The notes beneath the pieces were generated by a model that did not search any database, had not been told where the DNA came from, and worked only from the letters and a program-made list of their open reading frames with translations. Positions 1 through 8,689 of a stretch of DNA of 29,845 nt are shown in pieces (position 1 is the first letter of the stretch; every line of letters begins with the position of its first letter). The position numbers were made by a program, and so were the translations under genes. The stretch comes from a virus, in the IMG/VR virus record IMGVR_UViG_3300032287_002715, positions 1 through 29,845 of that record; one strand, written 5' to 3'.

Positions 1-152
1 TAGGAAGTAATAATGATATAGAAGGATTTAGAGAGTTTGTTGGTAGTGTTGAAAATAGAGCTACTGAAAGTGGATTATCATTATCTAATGATGAAGCTGC
101 TGCTTATAATAGTTTAGTTAATGATGGTACTATACCTATTAAATGTGAATAA
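1..152 (+). CDS. C-terminal end of an unknown protein (5' truncated by window edge)
   Basis: An open frame enters from the left edge (first whole codon at position 3) and ends at a TAA at 150-152, giving the last 49 residues of a protein. The tail is acidic and polar, ending in TIPIKCE. Its stop overlaps the ATG of the next gene by one base (TAATG), the tight stop-start coupling typical of this phage, so it belongs to the same + strand transcription unit as the two genes that follow. Too little is visible to name a function. By position it is probably one of the virion or virion-associated proteins expected in the + block of a crAss-like genome, but that is inference. Confidence 0.75.
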   Translation, partial: GSNNDIEGFREFVGSVENRATESGLSLSNDEAAAYNSLVNDGTIPIKCE

Positions 153-382
153 TGTTACTACAATTAAATCCCACAATACCTGTGTATATCCCTGAGTTTG
201 ATGCTGAAGGATATGCTTTTTTAGTTAATGAAACACATGAAGAAGATTATCTTTATTTTACTGTAGCTTTAGATAATGGTGAAATATGGATACTTGATAA
301 TAGAAGAGTTAGATTTTGTGTTAATAGAACTAAATCTAGAAATAAAATAAATAAGTTAAATAAATCAGAATATATAAAATGA
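152..382 (+). CDS. Small hypothetical protein, possible SH3-like fold
   Basis: 76 residues, starting at an ATG that shares one base with the upstream stop and ending in a TGA that overlaps the next ATG (ATGA). This two-sided coupling makes it a convincing gene although short. The first two thirds are rich in alternating hydrophobic residues with the pattern IPVYIP, G-YAFLV, YLYFTVAL and GEIWILDN, which suggests a small beta-barrel of SH3-like type; the last 20 residues are basic (RTKSRNKINKLNK) and might bind nucleic acid or an acidic partner. I do not recognise a family. By context it may be a minor structural or virion-assembly protein translated with the 1380-residue protein. Confidence 0.7.
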   Translation: MLLQLNPTIPVYIPEFDAEGYAFLVNETHEEDYLYFTVALDNGEIWILDNRRVRFCVNRTKSRNKINKLNKSEYIK

Positions 383-3300
383 GTTGTTCAATAGATCCAG
401 ATAAAATAACAATTGGTGAAGTTAGAGATGCTATTAATGATAAGATAACTTCTAATTGGTTATCAACTGATGCTAATGAATCATCAGAGGATGTTTTTAA
501 TAGACTTAAAGCAATACAAAATAAATTAACTACTGAGTTAGTAGATAATAGTGAACTAACTAAAGGATATCATTTAGATCCTAGTGGTAAAACTATGCGT
601 TATGTATGGTTAGATACTAAAAAGTTAGCATTTAAAGGTAGAACTACAGATACTGCTAAAGCTAAATATGCTAAAAGAAGAGGTGCTGATAAAGCAGCTG
701 ATGAATCTAAGTTACCTGATAATGAAATTAAAGCTAATGCTGGTACTAAAGTACATAAAGCAATAGAGGATATATTTAAGTTTTTAATTGTTAATGATCC
801 TACTGGTGTGTTAGTTCCTGTTTATAAAAAGGCTGATGTTAAAAATTTAGAAGAGATTCAAAATGAATTAGGATTACCTAGTAATAATGATTGGAATATG
901 TTAGTTGAAGAAGTTGCTAATAATGTTAAATTTATTATTGATACACAGAAAAAAATAGATCCTAATGGTAAAGCTTTACTTCAAGTTGAAGCTACACTAT
1001 TTAATAAATATAAAAGTGTAGGTGGTACTGCTGACGTTCATGTAGTATTTTCAGATAAGACAGGAGGTTTAATAGACTGGAAAACAATTACTCCTAGACC
1101 ATATACTATTAAAAGAGGTGTGATTACTGATGCTAACTGGATACCTGATTATAAAATGGAAGATTTTAATGCTCAAATTCCATTACTTATGGAGATGGGT
1201 AAAACTTTAGGTATTACTAGTTATAGGTTTGCTAGAGTAGCTCCTATTCAAATGGACTTACAATCAAAACTTAAAACAGATACAACTAAAACTACTGGTA
1301 ACACTCTTACTGGTAAAATAAAAAGTATTAAAATTGGTACAAAAGCTAATGAGTTTTTACAACAAATTCCTATCATATTAGAAGATACAGGTAGTAAAAC
1401 ATTAAATAAATCTCTTGAAGAAGCATTGATTCTTAAAAACAATTTAACTAAAAGAGCAAGTAAACTAGTACAAAGTTCTCCTGAATATAAGAAATTAATG
1501 GTTAGAATTAGAAATTTAAATACTAGTATAAATCAATTAATGTTATCTAAAGATATTAAATATGTTAAACAAGAATATGAAAATATAGTTAAAAATTATT
1601 TAGATGGTCTTAATAACATAACTAAAGACATTGATAATATTAACAGTTCTGAATATTTAAGTAATGAAAAAATTCTTGATTTAAAAGCAGATATTACAAT
1701 ATTTAAAAATATTGCTACAGGTGCTTTAGAATTTGTTAAAGATTTACCTAATTTAACTAAGGCTCAAAAAGAAGAATACATTAATGCAATTAATATATTA
1801 AATGGTAAGTCTGATTTTTTAGAAAAACTATTACAACAAAAACTTATAGATAGAAACTTATCTGCTAATCAACAAGAACTTTTAAAAGGAGATAAAAACT
1901 TAAGTTGGTTTGATAAGTATTTTAGAAAGTTTAGTGCTATTAATAATACTATATTTAAAGTAGCTTATAATAAAATTAGTTTAGCTAATGATCAAACTAG
2001 ACTATCTTTACAAGCATTTGTTAAAAAACTTACTTTATATAATAAAGAAATTGAAAAGTGGGGAGCTGCTAATGGTTATAGTGGTTTTGCTGTTTATAAA
2101 CTTTTAGTTAATAGTAAAACAGGTAATTTGTATACTAAAATACAATCAGAGTTTTATGATAAATTAAAAACAGCTAGAGATACTAAAGATAAACAATTTT
2201 TAACTAAACATCTTAAGTTTAAAGATAATTATAAAGAAATTTATGAGGATAGAAAACTTAAATTTATGATTACTAACTCTTTTACTCCAGATCAAGAAAC
2301 TACAAATGGTGTATTTGCTCAATGGGTTGAAGAAAATAATCCTGATAATCCTAACTATACTTTAAAATATACTGATTATTGGTATATTTATCAAGAAGTA
2401 GATGAGTCTAGTTTATCTGAAAGTGATTATAATCCTGACTTTTTAAAGATTAAAAACAATAAACCATTATTAGATTACTATAACTTTTGGTCAGATAGTA
2501 TGGAAGAGTTTAGAATAATGCTAGACTTACCTTATAATACTATACCAAATAACTTTATACCATGGATTAAAAGTAATCTTACAGAACAGTATTTAACAGG
2601 AAATTTAACATTATCTACTGATAAAGTTAAACAATTAATGTCTGTTCAAGAAAATCATAGAGAGTCTAGACAAGATACTATGAAAGTAATTACTGAAATA
2701 GATCCTGAAACTGGATTAGCTAAAAGACAAATACCTAGAGTATTTATTAATCCGATAGTTAATCAACAAGGTCAAATAGATAATACTCTTAAATCTTTTG
2801 ATTTATCTACTAGTTTAACAATATTTGCTGAAATGGCTTATAATTATGCCAATCTTAAAGAAGTTGAAAGTAATATGGAAGCTTTAAAAGAAATATTAGC
2901 ATCTGAAGGAGTTGTTGAAACTACTAGTGATGGTAATACAAAAGCAATAAATGGTATTAATACTCCTAATAGAGAAAAATCTAAACAAAGTGATGAGTAT
3001 CAAACATTTGAAAGATTAGTAGATTTTCATTTATATGGTATTTCAGATGAAGGTGGGTGGTTACTAAAAGCTAAAAAATATCATCAAATGAAAGAACTAG
3101 CTCTTTCTCCTATATCAATGACAGTTAATGCTATGGGAGCTAGAAGTAATGCTTTTTTTGAAGGTGTTAAAGGATATTATTATACTAAACAACAATTTAG
3201 AAGATCTACTAAAGATAGATTTGAAAATAAAGAATTGTATTTTGCTTTAGCTAATTTCTTTCAACCTTATGCTAATAAGCGAGGTTCTGATATGGCTAAA

Positions 3301-4521
3301 GAATTATCTGCTAAAAAAATAAAAAATGAATTTGTAGGTAAAATAAAAAAGACTAAAGACATTAATTATGATACATTAATGGCTGGTTATAGAGTAGCTG
3401 ATGAGCATATTGATGAGCAAGTAATGTATAGTATGCTTCAAAATTATACTATTGTTAATGATAAATTACAAAGACTTACTCAAAAAGATAGAGAATCTGG
3501 TACATATAAATCTATTTTAGATAGTGCTAGAATTGAAGGTGAAGATCTTATAATAGATGGTATTCTTAATAAAAATGGTGTTACTGAAAAAGGTAAAGTA
3601 TTGTATAATCAATTTAGAAGTGCAGTATTAAGTACTACTGGTAATATTAAAGGTGGTCTTAATGCTGAAGATATGAATGCCGCTAATACTTATATGGCTG
3701 GTAAATTAGCATTAACTTTTAGAAACTGGTTACCTGCTCTTGCTGAAGAAAGATTTAGAGGTATTAATGATGTATTTACTGGTTATAAAAGTACTTTAAG
3801 ATATTCACCTAGAACAGGTACTATAACTGAAAGTAGATATATTGCCGCATTAACTGATCAAATGGATGTTGATGAAAAAGCATCTTTTAGATTATTAGGT
3901 TATATAGGAAAAATTATAATTAAGCTAGGACCTGAAATTCTTACATTTGGTTATATGAAAACTAGTGTAAATGAAAACAGAGCTAAGGCTGCTTTTGAAA
4001 GATTTAAACAAGAGAATCCTAATATACCAGCAATTGCAAATGGTACTTATAGATTTGAAGACTTTTTAGAATATAAACAAGGACAAATCAAAGCTCTTGC
4101 AACAGAGTTGAGATTTATTTTAATAGTTTATTCGTTATTAGCTGCTATGGGATCTGGTGGTGATGATGAAGATAAGTACTATAAAAAAAACTTTGCTACG
4201 CGTACTCTTTATAGAATTCTTAATAGATATCGAAGGGAACTTGTAGGTATTATTAATCCTAATGACTGGTTGTCAATGTTTAAAAATCCTGTTCCTTTAA
4301 TGGGGTTAGGTGTTGAATTTCAATCTACACTTGCTAATTTTACTGATGAAATACTTGATGTTGTATTTGGTGAAGCTGAAGATAGGAGTATATTTAATAT
4401 TAAAGGTGATGCAAAAAAGAAAGATAAAACGCCTGCATTTTATAGAACTTTAAATTGGTTGATAGGTTATAAAATGTTTAAATGGTTAGATATCTTTGAA
4501 AGAGATGAGAAGAACAAGTAA
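379..4521 (+). CDS. Large protein with N-terminal PD-(D/E)XK nuclease domain; probable virion-associated protein
   Basis: 1380 residues. The N-terminal ~300 residues carry the signature of RecB-type PD-(D/E)XK nucleases: GTKVHKAIE at 122-130, an acidic residue in VEATLF (E204), GGTADVH with D219, and IDWKT with D233 and K235. From about residue 330 the protein is long, mostly helical and Lys/Asn-rich. The C-terminal part contains a hydrophobic stretch (FILIVYSLLAAMG, about residue 1245) followed by an acidic GGDDED run and an aromatic-rich tail. Such huge helical proteins lie beside the RNA polymerase and capsid genes in crAss-like phages and are thought to be packaged or structural, and that is my inference here. 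The start ATG overlaps the preceding stop (ATGA). It is the last gene of the + block, followed within nine bases by a terminator hairpin. A packaged nuclease might degrade host DNA or process phage DNA on entry; this is speculative. The nuclease call is firm at motif level. Confidence 0.8.
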   Translation: MSCSIDPDKITIGEVRDAINDKITSNWLSTDANESSEDVFNRLKAIQNKLTTELVDNSELTKGYHLDPSGKTMRYVWLDTKKLAFKGRTTDTAKAKYAKRRGADKAADESKLPDNEIKANAGTKVHKAIEDIFKFLIVNDPTGVLVPVYKKADVKNLEEIQNELGLPSNNDWNMLVEEVANNVKFIIDTQKKIDPNGKALLQVEATLFNKYKSVGGTADVHVVFSDKTGGLIDWKTITPRPYTIKRGVITDANWIPDYKMEDFNAQIPLLMEMGKTLGITSYRFARVAPIQMDLQSKLKTDTTKTTGNTLTGKIKSIKIGTKANEFLQQIPIILEDTGSKTLNKSLEEALILKNNLTKRASKLVQSSPEYKKLMVRIRNLNTSINQLMLSKDIKYVKQEYENIVKNYLDGLNNITKDIDNINSSEYLSNEKILDLKADITIFKNIATGALEFVKDLPNLTKAQKEEYINAINILNGKSDFLEKLLQQKLIDRNLSANQQELLKGDKNLSWFDKYFRKFSAINNTIFKVAYNKISLANDQTRLSLQAFVKKLTLYNKEIEKWGAANGYSGFAVYKLLVNSKTGNLYTKIQSEFYDKLKTARDTKDKQFLTKHLKFKDNYKEIYEDRKLKFMITNSFTPDQETTNGVFAQWVEENNPDNPNYTLKYTDYWYIYQEVDESSLSESDYNPDFLKIKNNKPLLDYYNFWSDSMEEFRIMLDLPYNTIPNNFIPWIKSNLTEQYLTGNLTLSTDKVKQLMSVQENHRESRQDTMKVITEIDPETGLAKRQIPRVFINPIVNQQGQIDNTLKSFDLSTSLTIFAEMAYNYANLKEVESNMEALKEILASEGVVETTSDGNTKAINGINTPNREKSKQSDEYQTFERLVDFHLYGISDEGGWLLKAKKYHQMKELALSPISMTVNAMGARSNAFFEGVKGYYYTKQQFRRSTKDRFENKELYFALANFFQPYANKRGSDMAKELSAKKIKNEFVGKIKKTKDINYDTLMAGYRVADEHIDEQVMYSMLQNYTIVNDKLQRLTQKDRESGTYKSILDSARIEGEDLIIDGILNKNGVTEKGKVLYNQFRSAVLSTTGNIKGGLNAEDMNAANTYMAGKLALTFRNWLPALAEERFRGINDVFTGYKSTLRYSPRTGTITESRYIAALTDQMDVDEKASFRLLGYIGKIIIKLGPEILTFGYMKTSVNENRAKAAFERFKQENPNIPAIANGTYRFEDFLEYKQGQIKALATELRFILIVYSLLAAMGSGGDDEDKYYKKNFATRTLYRILNRYRRELVGIINPNDWLSMFKNPVPLMGLGVEFQSTLANFTDEILDVVFGEAEDRSIFNIKGDAKKKDKTPAFYRTLNWLIGYKMFKWLDIFERDEKNK

Positions 4522-4529
4522 AAAAATAA

Positions 4530-4554
4530 AAAGGGGAGTGATTAGCTCCCCTTT
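4530..4554. terminator. Bidirectional intrinsic terminator between convergent gene blocks
   Basis: A perfect 9-bp stem (AAAGGGGAG at 4530-4538, CTCCCCTTT at 4546-4554) encloses a 7-base loop. It fills the 37-base gap between the + block stop (4521) and the - block's last stop (4559). A T-rich tract follows on + (TTTATTATT) and an A-rich tract precedes it (AAAAAATAAA), which reads as a T tract on -, so it can serve both strands. GC content of the stem stands out strongly in this AT-rich sequence. Confidence 0.9.
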
Positions 4555-4558
4555 ATTA

Positions 4559-4801
4559 TTATGCATTAGATGCTTGTTTTATAGCTTTTTTAGCTCGATT
4601 AATAGATTTAAAACTACCTAAGTATATTCTAGTACCATTAATAGTAGGACGTGCCATATAAGTCACGTTATTAGGGTTATTATTAGAAATATAAATTCCT
4701 TTAGGAAGTTTTTCTCCTGTACTTGTAACACGTTTACCTTTAACAGTTTTAGTAGTTACACATTTAACTTTACCTTTTGTTGTTTTAGTCTTTCCTTTCA
4801 T
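4559..4801 (-). CDS. Small basic protein with AP2-like DNA-binding domain
   Basis: 80 residues. The first 28 are Lys/Thr-rich and strongly basic (KGKTKTTKGKVK), probably a disordered nucleic-acid-binding tail. The rest, GIYISNNN...YMARPTINGTRIYLGSFKSINRAKKAI, resembles the phage AP2 domain: a beta hairpin carrying an aromatic and basic residues, the NGxRIYLGSF turn, then an amphipathic helix. AP2 domains bind DNA in phage HNH endonucleases, integrase arms and stand-alone proteins. It is the final gene of the long - unit, 32 bases after the metallophosphoesterase, and ends against the bidirectional terminator. A DNA-binding or regulatory role is inferred; no enzyme motif is present. Confidence 0.65.
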   Translation of the reverse strand: MKGKTKTTKGKVKCVTTKTVKGKRVTSTGEKLPKGIYISNNNPNNVTYMARPTINGTRIYLGSFKSINRAKKAIKQASNA

Positions 4802-4833
4802 TCTTAATCGTTTAAAATTTATTAATATTTTAT

Positions 4834-5523
4834 TTAAATTGTTATTAAATTACCATTATTACTAGGTCCTTTATCAAACTGTCCATCTGTTACTACACTA
4901 CCATTACTAAAAATAGTAGGTAGAGTTCCTAGTTGTCTAATACCTGAATTTAAGTTATCTTCATTATCATGAATATGTCCAAAACAAACTAACTTAGGTT
5001 TAATTTGAAATACTCTTTTTAATAAAGCACCACATCCACAATACTCTAATAACCACTTACCATCTATTTTATGATAAGCTAAGTCCATAATCCCTTTAGG
5101 AGGACCATGAGTTATTATAATATCAGTATCATCAGGTATAGTAGCCCACAAATCATGTAATTTTTCACGCTTCTTATTGTAAGCCCAACCTATTCCAAAA
5201 CTAGGAGTATATGGACTACCCCATATCTTTAATCCTTCTATTTCAATTGAACTATTTTCTAAATAAGTAATTCCTACTGATTCAAAATTATCTTTTGTTA
5301 AATACCCAGCTTGAATAGAAGTGTCATGATTACCTGCTACAAATATTTTATACTTTATAGGAAGATTTGCAAACCAAGTTATAAAATCTCTTACTTGCAT
5401 TTCATTAATAGAAGGTTCTCTAGGATTACTACAATCACCACTAAATATTACAATATCACAATCTTCAGGAGGATTAAGATATTTATGTTTAGTATGTGTA
5501 TCGCTAATATGCCAAATTTTCAT
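4834..5523 (-). CDS. Calcineurin-like metallophosphoesterase
   Basis: 229 residues with the complete dimetal phosphoesterase signature: D8 and H10 (ISDTH), D30 (SGD), N65-H66 (GNHD), H139 (THGPP) and H183/H185 (GHIH). It should hydrolyse phosphomonoester or phosphodiester bonds using two divalent metals; the substrate cannot be read from sequence. The compact form with the SPYTPSFG and THGPP segments resembles the small family that includes bacterial and phage MPEs of the Ser/Thr phosphatase or 2',3'-cyclic phosphodiesterase type. It lies nine bases after the PhoH gene; PhoH and a metallophosphoesterase are common companions in crAss-like genomes. The start is an ATG with an A-rich leader and no Shine-Dalgarno sequence. 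Confidence 0.93.
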   Translation of the reverse strand: MKIWHISDTHTKHKYLNPPEDCDIVIFSGDCSNPREPSINEMQVRDFITWFANLPIKYKIFVAGNHDTSIQAGYLTKDNFESVGITYLENSSIEIEGLKIWGSPYTPSFGIGWAYNKKREKLHDLWATIPDDTDIIITHGPPKGIMDLAYHKIDGKWLLEYCGCGALLKRVFQIKPKLVCFGHIHDNEDNLNSGIRQLGTLPTIFSNGSVVTDGQFDKGPSNNGNLITI

Positions 5524-5532
5524 TTTGTTTAA

Positions 5533-6195
5533 TTATTTTCCATTATATTCATAATCTAGTATCTTACCTACTAGATCAGATCTGTGATTTTCTTTCAGTT
5601 TAATCCATTTAATACCATCTATACTCTTAGATAGTTCAATAGCATATGAAAGTCCGTTAAACTCGTCTTTAATGTCTTTCTGCTCATTATCACCATTGAT
5701 TATTATCTTACCAGTTTTTCCTAATCTAGTTAAAACAGCTAACATTTCAGCTTTAGTGGTATTTTGTGCTTCTTCAACTATTAAAATATCATCAATAGTT
5801 TTACCTCTAATAAACTGAATAGGTAAAGCTTTAATCTTTTCACTCTTCAATAGAGTATCAATTTCTTCTTTATTAGTACAACACTTATTAAGGTTATCTA
5901 AGAAAGCTTCCATATAAGGATCAAACTTTTCATTTAACTCACCAGGTAAAAAACCTAATGATTTACCTACTTCAATAGCTGCTCTTGTATTCCAAATGCA
6001 ATCTACTTGTTTCTTTTTTAAGAAGTCTAGTGCTGTTTGAGCACAGACCAAGGATTTACCTGATCCTGCTCTACCAGTCACTATAACTATTTGATTGTCT
6101 ATTATTAATTGTTTAGCTTTCTTTTGTTCTTCATTTAACTGAATAGCATTGATAGCTTTAATTTCATTTTTTCTTGGTCTATTTGGTGTTTTCAT
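5533..6195 (-). CDS. phoH: PhoH-like P-loop ATPase
   Basis: 220 residues. Walker A GRAGSGKS at 41-48, the PhoH-specific LGFLPG segment at 80-85, Walker B ILIVEEAQN at 137-145, sensor-like IINGD at 165-169 and an arginine in ENHRSDLV (R205) match the PhoH family, which is related to superfamily 1 helicases and frequently carried by phages. Its activity in phages is unsettled; RNA or DNA unwinding and phosphate-stress roles have been proposed. The length is close to a bare ATPase domain without the N-terminal PIN or C-terminal KH domain seen in longer relatives. The first 17 bases overlap the end of the HNH gene, and the metallophosphoesterase follows nine bases later, so all three are co-transcribed. 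Confidence 0.93.
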   Translation of the reverse strand: MKTPNRPRKNEIKAINAIQLNEEQKKAKQLIIDNQIVIVTGRAGSGKSLVCAQTALDFLKKKQVDCIWNTRAAIEVGKSLGFLPGELNEKFDPYMEAFLDNLNKCCTNKEEIDTLLKSEKIKALPIQFIRGKTIDDILIVEEAQNTTKAEMLAVLTRLGKTGKIIINGDNEQKDIKDEFNGLSYAIELSKSIDGIKWIKLKENHRSDLVGKILDYEYNGK

Positions 6196-6691
6196 TACTC
6201 CTTTTAAATTGTATTAATTTTAAAGCATCAGCTAATAATATAAACTCATCATGTGTAAATCTATTTGATTTTGTATTATTACATAACCAACAACAAACAG
6301 TTAAATTATCATAAACATAATTTTTAGTATTATCTTTTCTATCAAGATTATATCTATTATTACTTGCTTTCCAATTAATTGTAGTATTACAATAAGTACA
6401 ATTAGTAATATCTGTAAATTTTAAAAATTGTTCAAATGTTAAATTGCAAAAAATATTTTTCTTTTTAGCAGAATTTAATAATTTAGTATAAATAGCTTGA
6501 TAAGGATGTTTTATATTTATTTTTTTTAACCCTACTGCTGATGAACAATATTGACAACATGTTGTTTTACGTCTATATAAATTATTAATTTCAACTTTAA
6601 ATTCTTTATTACAATTAGTACAATTAAAATAATAATATTTTTTTAAACCTATTTTTTCAAATTTTATTGAATCTTCTATTTTTAAAATCAT
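6179..6691 (-). CDS. Free-standing HNH endonuclease
   Basis: 170 residues from the ATG at 6691; a longer frame to 6712 would need a TTG start inside the end of the RNR gene. The N-terminal part has a Cys-rich zinc-binding segment (CTNC, then CCQYC). The C-terminal part is an HNH nuclease: CTYC, a central NLDRKDN, Y-x-x-DN, CCWLCN and a following K, the beta-beta-alpha-metal arrangement with paired zinc cysteines. Proteins of this class nick or cut DNA and commonly spread as homing endonucleases. It is wedged between RNR (5-base gap) and phoH (17-base overlap) and looks more AT-rich and Asn/Lys-rich than phoH, consistent with later insertion. No intron or intein boundary is seen in either neighbour. 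Confidence 0.88.
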   Translation of the reverse strand: MILKIEDSIKFEKIGLKKYYYFNCTNCNKEFKVEINNLYRRKTTCCQYCSSAVGLKKINIKHPYQAIYTKLLNSAKKKNIFCNLTFEQFLKFTDITNCTYCNTTINWKASNNRYNLDRKDNTKNYVYDNLTVCCWLCNNTKSNRFTHDEFILLADALKLIQFKRSNENTK

Positions 6692-6696
6692 AATTA

Positions 6697-8616
6697 TTAT
6701 TTTATAGGACAACTACCATTATCACAATCTTGAATATCAAAATCAGATTCTTTTATTTGAACTGAAGTTATAGATATTATTTTTTTAGATAATTCATAAT
6801 ATTTTTCTTTACTTATTTTTTCATAAGGAGCTTGTTTAAATCCATGTCCATATTTTAATAAAAAAGATAAAGTTTTAAAATTATCTTTATAATAAGTTTT
6901 TAAATATTCTTTAATTTCAGGTAAATCTTCTTTATTGTAATATACAGTACAACTAACTGAGTTATCGCTCCATTCTGCTTGCATTTTTCTTACCATTTCA
7001 AGTTGTTCTTTCCAAGTATAATTATCTGCTACAGGAGTAGTTTCAGGTAATTTGCAAGGAAATTCTACAACCATTGTAGAACTATCATCTGAACCATCAA
7101 AATTGATTTGAGGTTCAATATGATAACCGTGAGATTTACAAACTTGTAATAAAGGTGATGATGATGCTATTCTTATACGTCTTATATAATAAGGACCAGC
7201 TGGATTAGGATGTACACCAGGTGTAACTCCTGCTAATAAACTTAATGTTCCTGAAGGTTTAACAGTTGTTAATTTAATACTGTAAGGAAATCCTTTATTT
7301 TCAGAATATTCTTTATCATATTTTCTCAACCAAACATATGCATCTTTCAACCAAGATCTTTGTTCTTCAGTAGCTTGGAGAATACCAGTCATACCTATAC
7401 CCATTCTCATATTAGTATTTACAATAGCTTCTGTTTCTTTAAGACTACAATGTAATGCTAAAGAATGTTTATTAACTCTATAAGTTAATCCTAAAATACT
7501 AATTAATTCATCATATGAAGTAATATTAGGTAAATAAACTTCAGATAAACAACAAGTTTCAAAATTATTTAAAGATTGTTCTGCACAAGGATTGTATACA
7601 ACTACATTTTTATCAGGATAATTAGTATCTCCTGTTCTTCCTATTTTTCTAGATAATTCTAAATTTATAAATCCATAAGGTTCACCTTGATTATAAGTTT
7701 CCCAAAAAGCTTCAGGTAATTTAGATACATCATCACAAGCAACTGAATTATTACTCATAGATCTCCAATTAGGAATAGAACCTAAATCCCATCTTTTAGC
7801 TTGTAAATATTCTATATCATCATAATCACCTATACTTATTTGAGCACTTCTACGTACATTTCCAGCTACTACAATAAAACCAATAATATTCATAATATCT
7901 AAACAATCTATAGGTCTAAGATTATTATTTGCTCTATTATTTAAAATATTATTAATTTCATTAATACCCCAACATAATTCTTCTGGTCCGCTAGCTGTAC
8001 CTCCAAATCCTTTAATAGGAGCACCTTTACTTCTTATAAGTTGTGTACTGTAAGTAAAACTTTCACCTGAATAAAAATGAGCTTTAAGAACTTTACCTAA
8101 AAGTTTTACCCAACCTTCACGAGTATCTGGTACAATATAATCAGCATCTGCTGTATCTAATCGTTTAACTTCAAGTTTATTTTTTAAAATAGGTATTTTA
8201 TTTACATATTCTTTTTGAATATTAAAACCAACACCAACACCTAACATTAAACTTTCAAAAGTCCAAGTAAAAGGTCTTATAGGACTATCTACTACAACAC
8301 CAGCACAATTTTGTAAACTAGGTAATCCTAATTTATCTACAGTTGTTGTACCTAATTGCCACATAAATCTACCAGCCACACTCCATTTAAGAGCAGATCT
8401 AGTTTTTCTATAAAGTTCTTCTTCTTCAAAAGTAAATCCTACATTTAATTGAGTTTTACATGCTTTTAATTCTCTTTCAATAACATCATAAAATTCTTCT
8501 GTAGGAGAATTTATATCTTCTTCATTTAATCTTCTAGCATAAGTTCTTTTAAATGTAATGTACCCAATTTCTCCCCAAGGAGTTTTGTTTAATTCTTTTT
8601 CTTTATTTTCTATCAT
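6697..8616 (-). CDS. nrdJ: Adenosylcobalamin-dependent (class II) ribonucleoside-triphosphate reductase
   Basis: 639 residues. It reduces ribonucleotides to deoxyribonucleotides with a thiyl radical generated from adenosylcobalamin. All functional residues of the monomeric Lactobacillus leichmannii-type enzyme can be placed: substrate-reducing cysteines C104 (LQNCAG) and C355 (FETCCLSEV), radical cysteine and catalytic Glu in NPCAEQ (C344, E346), the VVAGNVRRSAQ segment at 249-259, LTTVKPSGTLSLLAG at 449-463, and the C-terminal thiol pair C631/C636 in CDNGSCPIK, almost identical to the Lactobacillus tail. It is about 100 residues shorter than that enzyme. No separate activating protein or small subunit is needed or seen. 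Being class II it works with or without oxygen but needs the host's B12 supply. It is preceded by a 99-base leader with two hairpins. Confidence 0.95.
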   Translation of the reverse strand: MIENKEKELNKTPWGEIGYITFKRTYARRLNEEDINSPTEEFYDVIERELKACKTQLNVGFTFEEEELYRKTRSALKWSVAGRFMWQLGTTTVDKLGLPSLQNCAGVVVDSPIRPFTWTFESLMLGVGVGFNIQKEYVNKIPILKNKLEVKRLDTADADYIVPDTREGWVKLLGKVLKAHFYSGESFTYSTQLIRSKGAPIKGFGGTASGPEELCWGINEINNILNNRANNNLRPIDCLDIMNIIGFIVVAGNVRRSAQISIGDYDDIEYLQAKRWDLGSIPNWRSMSNNSVACDDVSKLPEAFWETYNQGEPYGFINLELSRKIGRTGDTNYPDKNVVVYNPCAEQSLNNFETCCLSEVYLPNITSYDELISILGLTYRVNKHSLALHCSLKETEAIVNTNMRMGIGMTGILQATEEQRSWLKDAYVWLRKYDKEYSENKGFPYSIKLTTVKPSGTLSLLAGVTPGVHPNPAGPYYIRRIRIASSSPLLQVCKSHGYHIEPQINFDGSDDSSTMVVEFPCKLPETTPVADNYTWKEQLEMVRKMQAEWSDNSVSCTVYYNKEDLPEIKEYLKTYYKDNFKTLSFLLKYGHGFKQAPYEKISKEKYYELSKKIISITSVQIKESDFDIQDCDNGSCPIK

Positions 8617-8644
8617 ATATATTATTTAATTTCTACACTTAATT

Positions 8645-8676
8645 GAGTAGGGGGATACAATATATCCCCCACACTC
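8645..8676 (-). promoter_or_regulatory. GC-rich hairpin in the RNR leader
   Basis: GGGGGATA (8650-8657) pairs with TATCCCCC (8663-8670) across a 5-base loop; outside a small internal loop GAGT (8645-8648) also pairs with ACTC (8673-8676). In an AT-rich genome this is conspicuous. It lies 29 bases upstream of the RNR start in the transcript. No T tract follows on -, so a simple terminator is unlikely. It could pause, protect or regulate the RNR message. It does not visibly contain a cobalamin riboswitch, which would need far more sequence. Confidence 0.6.
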
Positions 8677-8689
8677 GTCATTCCCAACT

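Noticed and set aside
5311-5532. Open frames on + inside the - block (for example 5311-5532, 22390-22779, 28373-28687)
   Set aside because: They lie opposite well-supported genes, have composition typical of antisense frames and no coupling to neighbours.
6697-8616. Intein or intron in the RNR gene
   Set aside because: The RNR motifs run in order without an insertion, and the protein is shorter, not longer, than its relatives. The nearby HNH gene is free-standing.
8645-8676. Cobalamin riboswitch upstream of the B12-dependent RNR
   Set aside because: The whole gap is only 99 bases and lacks the long conserved B12-box architecture; I report it only as a hairpin.
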